The notes: a model not told the origin generated them from the letters alone. DNA of 48,811 bases from Pseudomonadota bacterium (GCA_005804885.1 SYOX01000186.1:1-48811), one strand, 5' to 3'; positions 7,086 through 17,234 are shown, counted from the stretch's first letter. Translations and numbers: made by a program.

Positions 7086-10000
7086 ATGATCATGGTCAGG
7101 AGGCTGTCGGGGTGGGGTCGGCGCGCGCTGGCGTTGTCGGCGGTGGTCTTCTGGGTGGGTTGCTCGCCGGCGCAGCAGGCCGGGGACGACCCGATGGGCG
7201 GTGGGCTCGTCGGCGCGGGCGATCCGGGGCCGCTGCTGGGCGGCGCGCCGGTGGAGGTCTTCCCGCCCCGCGAGCAGGCCGAGGCGCAGGGCGACAGCCC
7301 CGAGCCCCTGCTGGCGTTGATCGAGCAGGCGGAGGCCCGCCGGCCCGCGCGGGCCTCCGTCGACAAGGCCCCGGCCATCAAGCCGCTTGGCGTGGTCGCC
7401 GCCACGGGCGCCCCCGGGCGCTCTCAGGAGGGCGATTACCGCCGCTTCAAGGCGCTCAGCGATCTGGCCCAGGCCGAGACGGTCGAGCGCGGCGCCGCGA
7501 TCACGATCCGCTTTGATCGCCCCGTGGTCGGCGCCGGGCAGATCGGCGAGCCGCCTGCGGAGGCCGGGCGGCTGCTGGACATCTGGCCGTCGATGGAGGG
7601 TCGGATGGTGTGGAGCGCGATCGACGCGCTGACCTTCCACCCCAAGGGGCTCTGGGAGCCCGGGCAGGCCTACTTCGCGCGGCTGGCGCGCGTGCCGGTC
7701 GGCGAGGTGGGCGTGGCGCTCGTGGAGGACTTCGAATGGCGCTTCGTGGCGCGCGACGACCGCGCCTGGGTCGGCAACAAGGCCCTGTCCTGGGAGCCCG
7801 AGGCCGACAAGCCGCGCCTCGTCGGCTGGTGGCCGCCGCTGGGCTCGCAGCTGGCCGACGGCCAGCGGGTCGCCTTCATCTTTGATCAGCCCGTCGACGC
7901 CGAGCAGGTCCGCGACCACATCGACATGCTGCGCTTGCGCCACCCCTCGGCCGACCCCACCGACGCCCCCTTCGACGCGATAGGCACCCACCTGCGCCCG
8001 GTCGCCGAGGCGAAGTTCAACGGCCACGACTTCCCGGCCGATCACGTCCTTGAGGTCGAGCCCGCCGAGGTGATCGCGCCGGGGCAGGCCTTCGAGATCG
8101 TCGTCACCGACGCGATCCTCAGCCCCAACGTCGTCAGCGATGAGATCTGGTGGATGCGCTACGAGCGCCCCGGCCCCCTCGTCGCCGAGCCGCCGAGCTG
8201 CCACCTGACCCCGTGCCCCACCGACCCGCGCGACAACGGGATGGGCTGCACCGCGCCCTGCGGCGACGTGATCACCACGGGCTCCAACGCCAGCATCACC
8301 TTCACCTTCAACAACCCCGTCAAGAAGGAGGCCTTCCTCAAGAGCCTGCGCGTCACCCCGCCGCCCCTGGGCCAGAGCCACTACGCCTACGGCGACACCC
8401 ACACCGTCTATCTGGATCTGGCGCCCGGTCGGACCTCCAGGGTCGAGGTGGCCCCTGGCTTGAGCGACGTCCACGGCTTCAAGCTCGCCAGGGCCGTCGG
8501 CCTGAGCGTCAAGACCCGCGATCTGACCCCCTCCATGTCGCTGCGCGCCCGCGCTGGCGTCATCGAGGCGTCCGGCCGCCGCGCCTTGCCCCTGTCCCTG
8601 ACCAACGTCGCCTCCTTGAGCGTCCGCGGCCTCTGGATCCCCGCCGAGCGCCTGAGCGACTGGGCGCAGGACTTTGAGCTGCGCGCCACCTCTGGCCTGG
8701 GCGATGTCTTCATCCACGGGCCGGGGGTCATCACGGACACCCTCAAGACGGGGATCCCCGCCAACCGCCTCGTGGACTTCGACCTCTCGCTGGCCCGCTT
8801 CGGCGCCGGCCCCGGCGTCCTGGCGCTGGAGATCATCGGCACCCCCGCGCCCGGGGGAGATCTCGCCGCGCAGCTCGGCGCCGCGACCTTGCGCGAGCGG
8901 GCGATGGTCCAGATCACCGATCTCGGCCTCGTCACCCGCCAGGGCCCCGGCGACCTGCTGACCTGGGTCACGGCGCTCTCCACCGGCGCCCCGCTCAAAG
9001 GCGTCGAGGTCGAGCTGCGGGACGCCGCCGGGCGGGTCGCCGCCCAGGCCACCACCGACGACAAGGGGCTGGCGCGCTTTGATCGCTTCGACGCCATCGC
9101 GCTGCCCGTCACCGTCGTCGCCCGCCGCGCCGACGACCACGCCTTCACCCGCCTGCTCGGCCCCGACGGCCCGACCCACCTGCTGCCCTCGGCCCGCCGC
9201 GCCATGCAGCCCGCGCCGCTCGAAGGCCGCCTGCTGGCCCAGGCCTTCACCGAGCGCGGCATCTACCGCCCCGGACAGCAGGTCTTCTTCAAGATGCTCG
9301 CCCGGGAGATGATCGGCGAGGAGCTGCGCGCCTTTGCGCGCGAGCCGCTGACCCTGGAGATCTCCGACCCGAGCGGCGAGGTGGCCCTGGAGCACCCGAT
9401 CACCCTGAGCGCCCTGGGCGGCGCGGACTTCACCCATACGCTGCCCGAGCGCGCCGCGCTGGGCACCTGGAGCCACCGCCTGAGCCTGCGCTCCTCCCGC
9501 ACGACCCTGACCTGGGGCTCCTTCCGGGTCGAGGAGTACCGACCGCCCCGCTTCGAGGTCAAGGTCGCCGCCTCCTCGGCCGAGATCGACGCAGGCGGCA
9601 AGGCCCGCGTCGAGGTCGAGGGCCGCTACCTCTTCGGCGCGCCCATGGCCGGCGCCTCGGCCGAGTGGACGATGGAGCGCTGGCCCACCTCCATGTGGGC
9701 CAACGGTCTGGATTCATTCAGCTTTCGAGATCCAAGGCGAGAGCACGAGGGCCGCGAGCAGATCGCGGGCCGCCGCCAGCCCCTCGATCCCAACGGCCGC
9801 CTGACGATCGAGGTCGACGCGGCGTCGGATCGCTCCCAGGTCAGCGGCCCCTGGCGCACGGTGATCGACGTCGAGGTGCAGGACATCGACCGGCAGACCG
9901 TGGCCGGCAGAACCTGGGTCACCGTCCACGACCGGGACACCTACCTGGGCCTGCGCCACACCCACCGCCTCGAAGCCCTCAACACGCCCATGAGCGTCGA

Positions 10001-13000
10001 GGTCGTGGCGGTCTCGCCTTCGGGCGACCTGCTCGCGGGGGTCGTCGGGCGAGCGAGGCTCTTGCACGTCGAGTGGAACAACGTCGAGCGGCGCGGGCCC
10101 GGGGGCTCGTACACCATGGTCAGCGAGGAGGTGATCAAGGAGGAGGCGTCCTGCCAGGTTCGGACGCTGGCGCCCTCGCTCAAGGCGCTGGCCGAGCGGC
10201 CGAAGGTCGGGCTGGCCGGGTGTCGCTTCGTGCCCAAGGCCACGGGGCAGTACATGGCCGTCGTCGAGGGGCGCGACGGCAAGGGGCGGCCGATCTCGGC
10301 GGGCTCGTCCTTCTATGTCTACGGCGAGGGGTATACGTCGTGGCGGGCGGACGAGCCGGAGGGGACGCCGGAGGCGCGGCTGGAGCTGGTGCCGGACAAG
10401 GAGGCCTATGAGGTCGGCGAGGAGGCGCGGCTGCTGATCAAGAGCCCGTGGCGGCAGGCGTGGGCGCTGGTGACGATCGAGCGCGAGGCGGTCCTGTCAG
10501 AGCGCGTCGTCTTCCTCGACGGCGCCTCGCAGATCGTGACCGTGCCGATCACCGAGGGGATGGCGCCGAACTTCTACGCGCGGATCTCGGTGGTCCGGGG
10601 CCGGGTCGGGGACGTGCCGGACGGGGAGGGCAACGACAGGATGGCGCCGTCCTCGCGCGAGGGCACGGCGACGATCTGGGTGCGCAACCAGCGCAAGGTG
10701 CTCGACGTGGCCGTCGCGCTCGACCGGGAGCAGGCGCGGCCGGGGGAGCCCGTCGAGGTCTCCGTGTCGGTGACGGACGCCGACGGACAGCCGGCCCGCG
10801 GCGCCGTGACGCTCTGGGCGGTCGACGAGGCGGTGTTGCAGCTGACCAGCTACAGCCTGCCCGAGATCGGCGAGCACTTCTGGAGCCACCGCCGCCTCCA
10901 GGTGCTCGGCCAGGACAGCCGCGATGACCTCCTGAGCGCCCGAATCCCTCGCCTCGGCCGCGGCGAGTTCGGCGGCGACGGCACCGCGATCGATCCGATG
11001 AGCGAGGTCGAGCGCGCCCAGGTGCGCCGCAACTTCAAGACGACGATCGCCTTCGAAGGGGAGCTGGCGCTCGACGCCCAGGGCAAGGCCACGGCCAAGG
11101 TGGCGCTGCCGGACAACCTGACCCTCTTCCGCTTCATGGCCGTGGCCGCCGATGAGCGCGGGCGCTTCGGCGAGGGCTTCGGGCGCCTGCGGGTGCGCAA
11201 GCCGCTGATGATCCGGCCCGCGCTGCCGCGCTTCGTCACCGTCGGGGACGCCTTCGAACTCTCCGCGACGGTCTTCAACGGCACCGGCGCGGACGGGGAG
11301 GTGGAGGTCGCCGCCAGGGTGCAGGGCGTGACCTTGTCCGGCTCCACGTCCATGAAGATCCCGGTCAAGGCCGGCGAGAACGTCGAGGTGCGGCTGCCGG
11401 CCTCCGCCCCCCGGCTGGGCGACGCGGTGGTGTCGCTCAGCGCTCGCCTGACGCGCGGCGCCGAGGTCGAGCAGGACGCCGTCGAGGTGCCGCTGACGGT
11501 CCAGTACCCCGGTCAGTGGATCCGCGCCTGGGCCGACGGCGCCGTCGACGACGCCGCGCGCATCCCGCTGGACTTCCCGGCCTCCACGCGGCCCGACGTC
11601 GGCGAGCTTGAACTCCAGGTCTCCACCACGGTGCTCGCCGGCCTCTCCGGCACCCTGGAGCAGCTCATCGAGTACCCCTACGGCTGCGTCGAGCAGACGA
11701 CCTCGCGGACCTATCCCCTCGTAATGATGCAAGAACTTCTGCCCGACCTCGGCCTGCGCCACGATCGCGCGCTGGTGCGCCAGATGGCCCAGGCCGGCGT
11801 CGACAGGCTCCTGTCCATGGTCACCTCCTCCGGCGGGCTCGCCTACTGGCCCGGCGAAGATTCGCCGCACGCCTACGGCACGGCCTACGGCCTCACGGCG
11901 CTGGTGGCCGCCCGCGAGAAGGGCTTCCATGTGCCCAAGGACGTCATCGAGGAGGCGGGCCGCTACCTCACCGAGCAGCTCTCCAACGAAGCCCTGGCCG
12001 CCGAGTACGGCATGGGCGCCTACGACACTACGCGCGCCTTCCTGCTCTACGCCCTGGCCCTGGCCGGCCAGCAGAGCCCCGGCGCGGCCGAGCTGATGAG
12101 CCAGCGCCGCGACCTGATGTCCACCGACGCCCTCGGCTTCCTGCTCCTGGCCCTCCACCACAAGGCCGGCGACCCCGCCCTCATCGAGCCCGTCAAGGCC
12201 GCCCTGGTCGCCCGCTTCGAGATCGTCAATAACAAGATCAAGGCCCGCCCCCTGGACACCGGCGACATGAGCGCGATCTTCTACGACGACTCGCGCCCGA
12301 TCTCCCTCTCCCTGCTGGCCCTCTCCAAAGTCGACCCCAGGAGCCCGCTGACCACGCGCCTGGCGCTCTCCCTGATGGACCGGCGCGAGGGCGGCCACTG
12401 GCTCTCGACCCACGGCAACCTCTGGGCGCTGGCCGCCATGGTGGCCTACAGCCGCGAGGTCGAGGGCAACCCCGACGTCCCCAACTTCGTCGTCAAGCTC
12501 GGCGGCGACATCATCCACGAGTCGCTCATCGAGCGCCTGAGCCCCCGCACCGCCCTCATCCGCCTGCCCATGGACAAGCTCATCCAGGAGCGCCCCGACT
12601 CCATCGAGATCGCCCGGCCCGACGAGCACCCAGGCCGCATCTACTACTCCCTCAAGGCCCGCTACCTGCGCGGCCTCGACGCCATCGACGAGGCCCCCGC
12701 CGCCTCCGGCCTCGCCGTCTACCGCACCTACGAGGCCCTCGACGGCTCACCCCTGGCCGCCAACATCCCCGCCGGCGACGTTGTCCGCGTCAAGCTCCAC
12801 GTCAGCGCCAAGAAATACCTGCGCTACGTCGCCCTCGACGATCCCCTCCCCGCCGGCCTCGAGCCCATCAACCTCAACCTCGCCATTTCCGGCACTTACG
12901 CCGCCGACAACGGCGGCCGCTACACCTCGCGCGGCCTGCTCGACGGCTCCTGGAGCTTCTACCACTCCGAGCAGCGCGACGACCGCGTCCTCTACTTCGC

Positions 13001-13151
13001 CGACTCCCTCCCACCCGGCCTCCACGAGCTCTCCTACCTCGCCCGCGCCACCTCCCTGGGCCGCTTCACCGCCGCCCCCGCGCGCGCCGAGGCCATGTAC
13101 GACCCCTCCATCTGGGGCCGCAGCGCCATGGCGCGGATCGAGGTCCGCTGA
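7086..13151 (+). CDS. Alpha-2-macroglobulin family lipoprotein (thioester protease trap)
   Basis: 2021 residues from ATG 7086, with GGAGGAGGGCGG just upstream; ATG 7092 is an alternative and ATG 7065 is less well placed. The signal peptide ends in a lipobox (WVGC, Cys26). The MG2-type macroglobulin domain begins near residue 720 with TERGIYRPGQQVFFK. The A2M domain is near 1315-1380 (FKTTIAFEGELALDAQGKA, then LPDNLTLFRFMAVA). The thioester motif is C1534-V-E-Q1537 in YPYGCVEQTTSR, and an alpha/alpha toroid (complement-like) domain follows. Bacterial homologues such as E. coli YfhM trap proteases in the periplasm through this thioester. The next gene is pbpC, three bases on, which is the classical pairing. 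Its size is somewhat above the usual 1650-1900 residues. Confidence 0.93.
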   Translation: MIMVRRLSGWGRRALALSAVVFWVGCSPAQQAGDDPMGGGLVGAGDPGPLLGGAPVEVFPPREQAEAQGDSPEPLLALIEQAEARRPARASVDKAPAIKPLGVVAATGAPGRSQEGDYRRFKALSDLAQAETVERGAAITIRFDRPVVGAGQIGEPPAEAGRLLDIWPSMEGRMVWSAIDALTFHPKGLWEPGQAYFARLARVPVGEVGVALVEDFEWRFVARDDRAWVGNKALSWEPEADKPRLVGWWPPLGSQLADGQRVAFIFDQPVDAEQVRDHIDMLRLRHPSADPTDAPFDAIGTHLRPVAEAKFNGHDFPADHVLEVEPAEVIAPGQAFEIVVTDAILSPNVVSDEIWWMRYERPGPLVAEPPSCHLTPCPTDPRDNGMGCTAPCGDVITTGSNASITFTFNNPVKKEAFLKSLRVTPPPLGQSHYAYGDTHTVYLDLAPGRTSRVEVAPGLSDVHGFKLARAVGLSVKTRDLTPSMSLRARAGVIEASGRRALPLSLTNVASLSVRGLWIPAERLSDWAQDFELRATSGLGDVFIHGPGVITDTLKTGIPANRLVDFDLSLARFGAGPGVLALEIIGTPAPGGDLAAQLGAATLRERAMVQITDLGLVTRQGPGDLLTWVTALSTGAPLKGVEVELRDAAGRVAAQATTDDKGLARFDRFDAIALPVTVVARRADDHAFTRLLGPDGPTHLLPSARRAMQPAPLEGRLLAQAFTERGIYRPGQQVFFKMLAREMIGEELRAFAREPLTLEISDPSGEVALEHPITLSALGGADFTHTLPERAALGTWSHRLSLRSSRTTLTWGSFRVEEYRPPRFEVKVAASSAEIDAGGKARVEVEGRYLFGAPMAGASAEWTMERWPTSMWANGLDSFSFRDPRREHEGREQIAGRRQPLDPNGRLTIEVDAASDRSQVSGPWRTVIDVEVQDIDRQTVAGRTWVTVHDRDTYLGLRHTHRLEALNTPMSVEVVAVSPSGDLLAGVVGRARLLHVEWNNVERRGPGGSYTMVSEEVIKEEASCQVRTLAPSLKALAERPKVGLAGCRFVPKATGQYMAVVEGRDGKGRPISAGSSFYVYGEGYTSWRADEPEGTPEARLELVPDKEAYEVGEEARLLIKSPWRQAWALVTIEREAVLSERVVFLDGASQIVTVPITEGMAPNFYARISVVRGRVGDVPDGEGNDRMAPSSREGTATIWVRNQRKVLDVAVALDREQARPGEPVEVSVSVTDADGQPARGAVTLWAVDEAVLQLTSYSLPEIGEHFWSHRRLQVLGQDSRDDLLSARIPRLGRGEFGGDGTAIDPMSEVERAQVRRNFKTTIAFEGELALDAQGKATAKVALPDNLTLFRFMAVAADERGRFGEGFGRLRVRKPLMIRPALPRFVTVGDAFELSATVFNGTGADGEVEVAARVQGVTLSGSTSMKIPVKAGENVEVRLPASAPRLGDAVVSLSARLTRGAEVEQDAVEVPLTVQYPGQWIRAWADGAVDDAARIPLDFPASTRPDVGELELQVSTTVLAGLSGTLEQLIEYPYGCVEQTTSRTYPLVMMQELLPDLGLRHDRALVRQMAQAGVDRLLSMVTSSGGLAYWPGEDSPHAYGTAYGLTALVAAREKGFHVPKDVIEEAGRYLTEQLSNEALAAEYGMGAYDTTRAFLLYALALAGQQSPGAAELMSQRRDLMSTDALGFLLLALHHKAGDPALIEPVKAALVARFEIVNNKIKARPLDTGDMSAIFYDDSRPISLSLLALSKVDPRSPLTTRLALSLMDRREGGHWLSTHGNLWALAAMVAYSREVEGNPDVPNFVVKLGGDIIHESLIERLSPRTALIRLPMDKLIQERPDSIEIARPDEHPGRIYYSLKARYLRGLDAIDEAPAASGLAVYRTYEALDGSPLAANIPAGDVVRVKLHVSAKKYLRYVALDDPLPAGLEPINLNLAISGTYAADNGGRYTSRGLLDGSWSFYHSEQRDDRVLYFADSLPPGLHELSYLARATSLGRFTAAPARAEAMYDPSIWGRSAMARIEVR

Positions 13152-13154
13152 CCC

Positions 13155-15935
13155 ATGCCCGCCCCCCCCAAGCGCCCCTCTTCGCCCCGCATTGCAAAAA
13201 AGATCTTCAAGATCATGGGGTTGGCGTGGGTGTCGGCGGCGCTCCTGGCCGCGCTGGGCTGGCTCTGGATCGTGTCGGAGCCCTACCCGGTCGAGCGCCT
13301 CTCGCGAGAGAATCGGGGCTCGACCCAGATCGTGGATCGCCACGGCGAGCCGCTGCGCGACGCCCTGGACGAGCGCGAGGGCCGCAGCGACTGGGTGGAG
13401 CTGGACGCCGTATCCCCCTGGCTGGTCGCCGCCACGCTGGCCGGCGAGGATCACCGCTTCGAGGACCACGCGGGCGTTGACCCCTGGGCCGTCGCCCGCG
13501 CGATCAAGGCCAACCTCTCCGAAGGCCGCGTCTACAGCGGCGCCTCCACCCTGACCATGCAGCTCGTCCGCATGGTCGACGCGGATGACGCGGATGACGC
13601 GATTGACGCGATTGACGCGATTGACGCGATTGACGCGATTGACGCGGATCGCCGCTCCGGGGCCTCCCCCCTCGTCGTCAAGCTCCGACAGGCCGTCGAC
13701 GCGCTGCGCCTTGAGCGCGCCATGTCCAAGGAGGAGATCCTGACCCAGTACCTCAACCGCGCCCCCTACGGCAACGGCACACACGGCGTCGAGGCCGCCA
13801 GCCGCCTCTACTTCGGCCGCTCCGCCGCCGACCTCAGCCTCGCCGAGGCCGCGCTGCTGGCCGCGCTGCCCCGCTCCCCGAGCGGCTACGATCCCTACCG
13901 CCACCTCGACCGCGCCACGCGCCGCCAGCGCCACATCCTGAACCTCATGCGCTCCAGATCCGCCGCTTCGGACGCGGTCGGTGTCGCGCCGACGCCCGTC
14001 GCCTCAAACGCAGCCGGGGCCTCTCCATCGACGCCCGCCGCCTCGGGCTCAGTCGGGGCCTCGCCGCCAACCTCGGGCGCCGTTGGAGTCGAGCTGCCGA
14101 CGCCAGCCTCGGGCGTTGTCGGGATCGGGTCGACGCCTGCTGCCTCGAACGCAGCCAGGATCGCGTCGACGCCCGCCGACGCTGGCGTCGTCGGGATCGG
14201 GTCGACGCCAGCGTCGGGCGGATCTTTGGCGGGCAGGTCGCTGGTGCGGTCGGTCGACGCGGCCACCCACGCCCGCGCTCTGGCCCAGCCCATCGCCCTC
14301 CTGCCCCGGCGAGCGCCCTTCCGCGCCCCGCACTTCGTCGACGCGGTGATCGAGCGCCACGGCGCGGCGCTCGATCGCCACCCCGCGAGGCTGACCACCT
14401 CGCTCTCGCTCCCGCTCCAGCTTGAGGTCGAGGCGGCGGTGGCCCGCCACATGCGGCGGCTCGCCGATCAAGGGCCGGCGCAGGCCGCCGTCGTGGTCGT
14501 CGACAACGCCTCCGGGGAGGTGCTGTCGATGGTCGGCTCGCGGGACTGGGCCGACGAGGCCGCCCAGGGCCAGGTCAACGGCGCCCTGGCCCCCCGCCAG
14601 CCCGGCTCCACCCTCAAGCCCTTCGCCTTCGCCCTCGCCTTTGAGCGCCACCTCGCCACGCCGGCCACGGTCCTGGCCGACGTGCCGACCCACTTCGTGC
14701 TCGGCCCCGGTCAGACCTACACCCCCCAGAACTTCGATCTGCGCTTCCGCGGCCCCGTCCGCGCCCGCGATGCCCTGGCCGGCAGCCTCAACGTCCCCGC
14801 CGTCCGGCTGCTCCAGGAACTCGGCCCGCCCGCGTTTCTTGAACAACTGCACACCTTTGGCTTTGACAGCCTCGACGAGCCCGCCGGACATTACGGCCTC
14901 GGGCTGGTGCTGGGCGACGGCGAGGTGACCTTGATGGAGCTGGTCGGGGCTTACGCGGCGCTGGCGCGGGGGGGTTCGTGGCGGCCGCTCTCGCTCCTGC
15001 GCGGCGGCGCGGGCCAGGAGGGGCGGCGGGTGTGCTCGCCGGAGGTGGCGCACTTGATCGCGGACATCCTGTCGGACGATCTGGCGCGGATGGCGGCCTT
15101 TGGCCCCAACACGCCCTTCAGCTTCCCCTACCCGGTGGCGGTCAAGACGGGGACCAGCGCGGGCGCCCGCGACGTTTGGAGCGTCGGCTTCACCGCGCAG
15201 GTCACGGTGGGGGTCTGGGTGGGTCGCTTCGACGGCGGGCGGCTGCCGGGGCTCAGCGGCGTCGTCGGCGCGGGGCCGCTCTTTCGTGAGGTCATGGAGC
15301 TGTCCATGCGCGGAAGGCCCGCGCAGGCTTTTGTCCAGCCGGGGTCGTTGGAGCGCGTGGAGATCTGCGCGCTCTCGGGCCACCGCGCCGGCCCCGACTG
15401 CCCGCACCGCACGCACGAGGTCTTCGTCCAGGGTCAGGCCCCCGAGGGCGCCTGCGCGTGGCACCGGCTTGTGGCGCTCGATCGCCGCAACGGGCTCCTG
15501 GCCGGCCCCGACTGCCCCGAGCGCCACACGCGGGCGCAGGTCTTCGTCGATCTCCCCGAGGATCCTTACGCCGACTGGGCTCGCGCGCACGGCGTCGAGC
15601 GGCCCCCTGCGGCCTTCTCGCCCCTGTGCCCGGCCCGCGAGCAGCGCGCCCCCGAACTTCAGATCATGGCGCCCCAGGACGGCGAGGTCTTCTTGCTCAA
15701 CCCGTCGCGCCCGCTGGAGTATCAGACCTTGAGGCTGGTGGCGCAGACCACGCGGCCGGCGCTCTTGCCGGGGCTGCGCTGGACCCTTGACGATCAGCCC
15801 CTCGACGTCGTCGCCCTCGGCCCGCGCGGGGCGCAGGGCGAGGCGCGCTGGACCCCCCGGCCCGGCGTCCACCGGCTCCAGGCCGCGCTCGGCGACGGGA
15901 TCGTCAGCCAGACGATCGAGATCACGGTCAAGTAG
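13155..15935 (+). CDS. pbpC: Penicillin-binding protein 1C (bifunctional murein synthase)
   Basis: 926 residues. TM helix at about 20-40; glycosyltransferase family 51 domain from about 65 with catalytic Glu98 in AGEDHRFEDHAG and the GASTLTMQLVRM motif; transpeptidase domain with S485-T-L-K488, S544-L-N546 and K664-T-G-T; then a C-terminal Ig-like domain of the BiPBP_C type. It polymerises and cross-links peptidoglycan. The start is three bases after the A2M stop with no separate ribosome site, so translation is probably coupled; the pair is thought to link wall repair with protease defence. Two oddities: an inserted DAIDAIDAIDAIDAID-type run (residues 142-165) inside the glycosyltransferase domain, and a roughly 95-residue Ala/Pro/Ser/Gly repeat (about 265-360) between the two enzymatic domains. 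Confidence 0.93.
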   Translation: MPAPPKRPSSPRIAKKIFKIMGLAWVSAALLAALGWLWIVSEPYPVERLSRENRGSTQIVDRHGEPLRDALDEREGRSDWVELDAVSPWLVAATLAGEDHRFEDHAGVDPWAVARAIKANLSEGRVYSGASTLTMQLVRMVDADDADDAIDAIDAIDAIDAIDADRRSGASPLVVKLRQAVDALRLERAMSKEEILTQYLNRAPYGNGTHGVEAASRLYFGRSAADLSLAEAALLAALPRSPSGYDPYRHLDRATRRQRHILNLMRSRSAASDAVGVAPTPVASNAAGASPSTPAASGSVGASPPTSGAVGVELPTPASGVVGIGSTPAASNAARIASTPADAGVVGIGSTPASGGSLAGRSLVRSVDAATHARALAQPIALLPRRAPFRAPHFVDAVIERHGAALDRHPARLTTSLSLPLQLEVEAAVARHMRRLADQGPAQAAVVVVDNASGEVLSMVGSRDWADEAAQGQVNGALAPRQPGSTLKPFAFALAFERHLATPATVLADVPTHFVLGPGQTYTPQNFDLRFRGPVRARDALAGSLNVPAVRLLQELGPPAFLEQLHTFGFDSLDEPAGHYGLGLVLGDGEVTLMELVGAYAALARGGSWRPLSLLRGGAGQEGRRVCSPEVAHLIADILSDDLARMAAFGPNTPFSFPYPVAVKTGTSAGARDVWSVGFTAQVTVGVWVGRFDGGRLPGLSGVVGAGPLFREVMELSMRGRPAQAFVQPGSLERVEICALSGHRAGPDCPHRTHEVFVQGQAPEGACAWHRLVALDRRNGLLAGPDCPERHTRAQVFVDLPEDPYADWARAHGVERPPAAFSPLCPAREQRAPELQIMAPQDGEVFLLNPSRPLEYQTLRLVAQTTRPALLPGLRWTLDDQPLDVVALGPRGAQGEARWTPRPGVHRLQAALGDGIVSQTIEITVK
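13578..13649 (+). repeat. 9-bp tandem repeat inserted in the pbpC glycosyltransferase region
   Basis: About eight units of GACGCG(GAT or ATT), with the first units GACGCGGAT and then five or so GACGCGATT. It encodes the DAD/DAI run directly after the conserved GASTLTMQLVRM motif, in phase with the frame. Confidence 0.85.
13951..14235 (+). repeat. Degenerate repeat region encoding the PBP1C interdomain linker
   Basis: Recurring blocks of about 25-40 bases include GTCGGGATCGGGTCGACGCC twice (near 14118 and 14192) and CCTC(A/G)AACGCAGCC twice. The translation is ASxAxGVxxTPxA-type low-complexity sequence between the glycosyltransferase and transpeptidase domains. Confidence 0.6.
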
Positions 15936-16001
15936 AGATATCCCTGTCGATTCGCGGGGTTGACGCGGTGATATGGATGTGTCCGTCTCTGCGTGAGGGT
16001 G

Positions 16002-16013
16002 AAGGAGGGGAGG
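16002..16013 (+). promoter_or_regulatory. Strong ribosome binding site for the PLP enzyme
   Basis: AAGGAGGGGAGG ends six bases before ATG 16020. It decides this start over the GTG at 15993. Confidence 0.7.
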
Positions 16014-16019
16014 GCGCGG

Positions 16020-17234
16020 ATGGGAGATGTGGGCCGGGATTACGGGCGGTGGGCGGCGATGCTGGAGGGCAGGAGGTTGCCGGCGGCCTTCGTGGATCTG
16101 GACGCGGTGGACGCGAACGTCGGGGTGCTGTGCGGGGCGCTGGAGGGGACCTCGGTGACGCTGCGGGTGGCGACCAAGTCGGTGCGGCATCCGTGGCTGT
16201 TGAGGCACGTCCTGGAGAGGGGCGGGGCGCGTGCGCGGGGGTTGATGACCTTTTCGGCCTATGAGGTGGCGTTCCTGGCGGCGCAGGGCTTTGACGACTT
16301 CTTGATGGGCTACCCGGTGGCGCGGATGGACGAGGCGCTGGCGCTGGCGCGGCTGGCCGCAGGCGGGGTGGAGGTCGTCGCGACGGTGGACTCGGCGGCG
16401 CACTGCGCCCTGTTGGACGAGGCCGCGCGGGAGGTCGGGGCGACGATCAAGGTGTGCCTGGACGTGGACGCCTCGTGGCGACCCGGCGGGGGGCTGGCCC
16501 ATGTGGGGGTCAGGCGCAGCCCGGTGCGGAGCGTCGAGGACGCGCTGGCCGTGGCGGACGCCGTCGAGGGGTGCGCGCGGCTGCGCCTGAGCGCGGTGCT
16601 GGCCTACGAGGCGCAGATCGCCAGCTTGCGGGATCACAACCCGACCAGCCGACACCTCGATCCGGTGCGGCGGCTGCTCAAGCGGGGGTCGGAGCCGGCC
16701 GTGCTCAAGCTCAGGGGTGAGATCGTCGCGGCGCTGCGGGCGCGCGTCGGCGATCTGGAGCTGGTCAACGGCGGCGGGACGGGCAGCGTGCGCTTCACCA
16801 GCCGCGATCCCAGCGTGACCGAAGTGACCGCAGGATCAGGGTTTTTATGCCCCCACTTGTTTGATGGCAGCGGGGGGCTGGATCTGAGGCCGGCGGGGTT
16901 TTTTGCCTTGAGCGTGGCGCGGATCTCGGATCCGGGGATGATCACGTGCGCGGGCGGGGGGTACATCGCCTCGGGAGAGATGGGCGCGGACAAGGCGCCG
17001 ATCGTCCACGCCCCGGCGGGGCTGTCGCCGCTGTCGATGGAGGGCTGGGGCGAGGTGCAGACGCCCTTCAAGGTGTCGGGGGGATCGAGGATCGGGCTTG
17101 GGGCGCCGGTGATTTGTCGGCACGCCAAGGCCGGGGAGCTGGCCGAGCGCTTCAACACCTTCTTGCTGGTGCGCGGCGGCGCGGTGGTCGGCGAGGAGCC
17201 GACCTACCGGGGGCTTGGGGAGGCGTTCATGTGA
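16020..17234 (+). CDS. Alanine-racemase-fold PLP enzyme (amino acid deaminase/aldolase type)
   Basis: 404 residues from ATG 16020. The N-terminal TIM barrel starts AAFVDLDAVDANVGVL and has the PLP-binding lysine K53 in RVATKSVRHPWL. Other family landmarks are DVDASWRPGGGLAHVGVRRSP, NGGGTGSVRFT and GSGFLCPHLFD. The C-terminal beta domain ends with GWGEVQTPFKV, PVICRHAKAGELAERFN and a final GEEPTYRGLGEAF. This matches the D-threonine aldolase/D-serine dehydratase-like group, in particular proteins usually labelled amino acid deaminase/aldolase. The His-x-Cys/Asp metal pair of true D-threonine aldolases is not obvious, so substrate and reaction are open. It is 84 bases after pbpC and might be cotranscribed. 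Confidence 0.85.
   Translation: MGDVGRDYGRWAAMLEGRRLPAAFVDLDAVDANVGVLCGALEGTSVTLRVATKSVRHPWLLRHVLERGGARARGLMTFSAYEVAFLAAQGFDDFLMGYPVARMDEALALARLAAGGVEVVATVDSAAHCALLDEAAREVGATIKVCLDVDASWRPGGGLAHVGVRRSPVRSVEDALAVADAVEGCARLRLSAVLAYEAQIASLRDHNPTSRHLDPVRRLLKRGSEPAVLKLRGEIVAALRARVGDLELVNGGGTGSVRFTSRDPSVTEVTAGSGFLCPHLFDGSGGLDLRPAGFFALSVARISDPGMITCAGGGYIASGEMGADKAPIVHAPAGLSPLSMEGWGEVQTPFKVSGGSRIGLGAPVICRHAKAGELAERFNTFLLVRGGAVVGEEPTYRGLGEAFM

Noticed and set aside
6879..9476. An 865-residue minus-strand frame over the start of the alpha-2-macroglobulin gene.
   Set aside because: Low-complexity composition, no motif, and it runs from the repeat element into the opposite strand of a clear gene.
14049..16655. 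Long minus-strand frame opposite pbpC and the PLP enzyme.
   Set aside because: It crosses two well-supported plus-strand genes and shows only Arg/Pro/Gln/His-rich shadow sequence.
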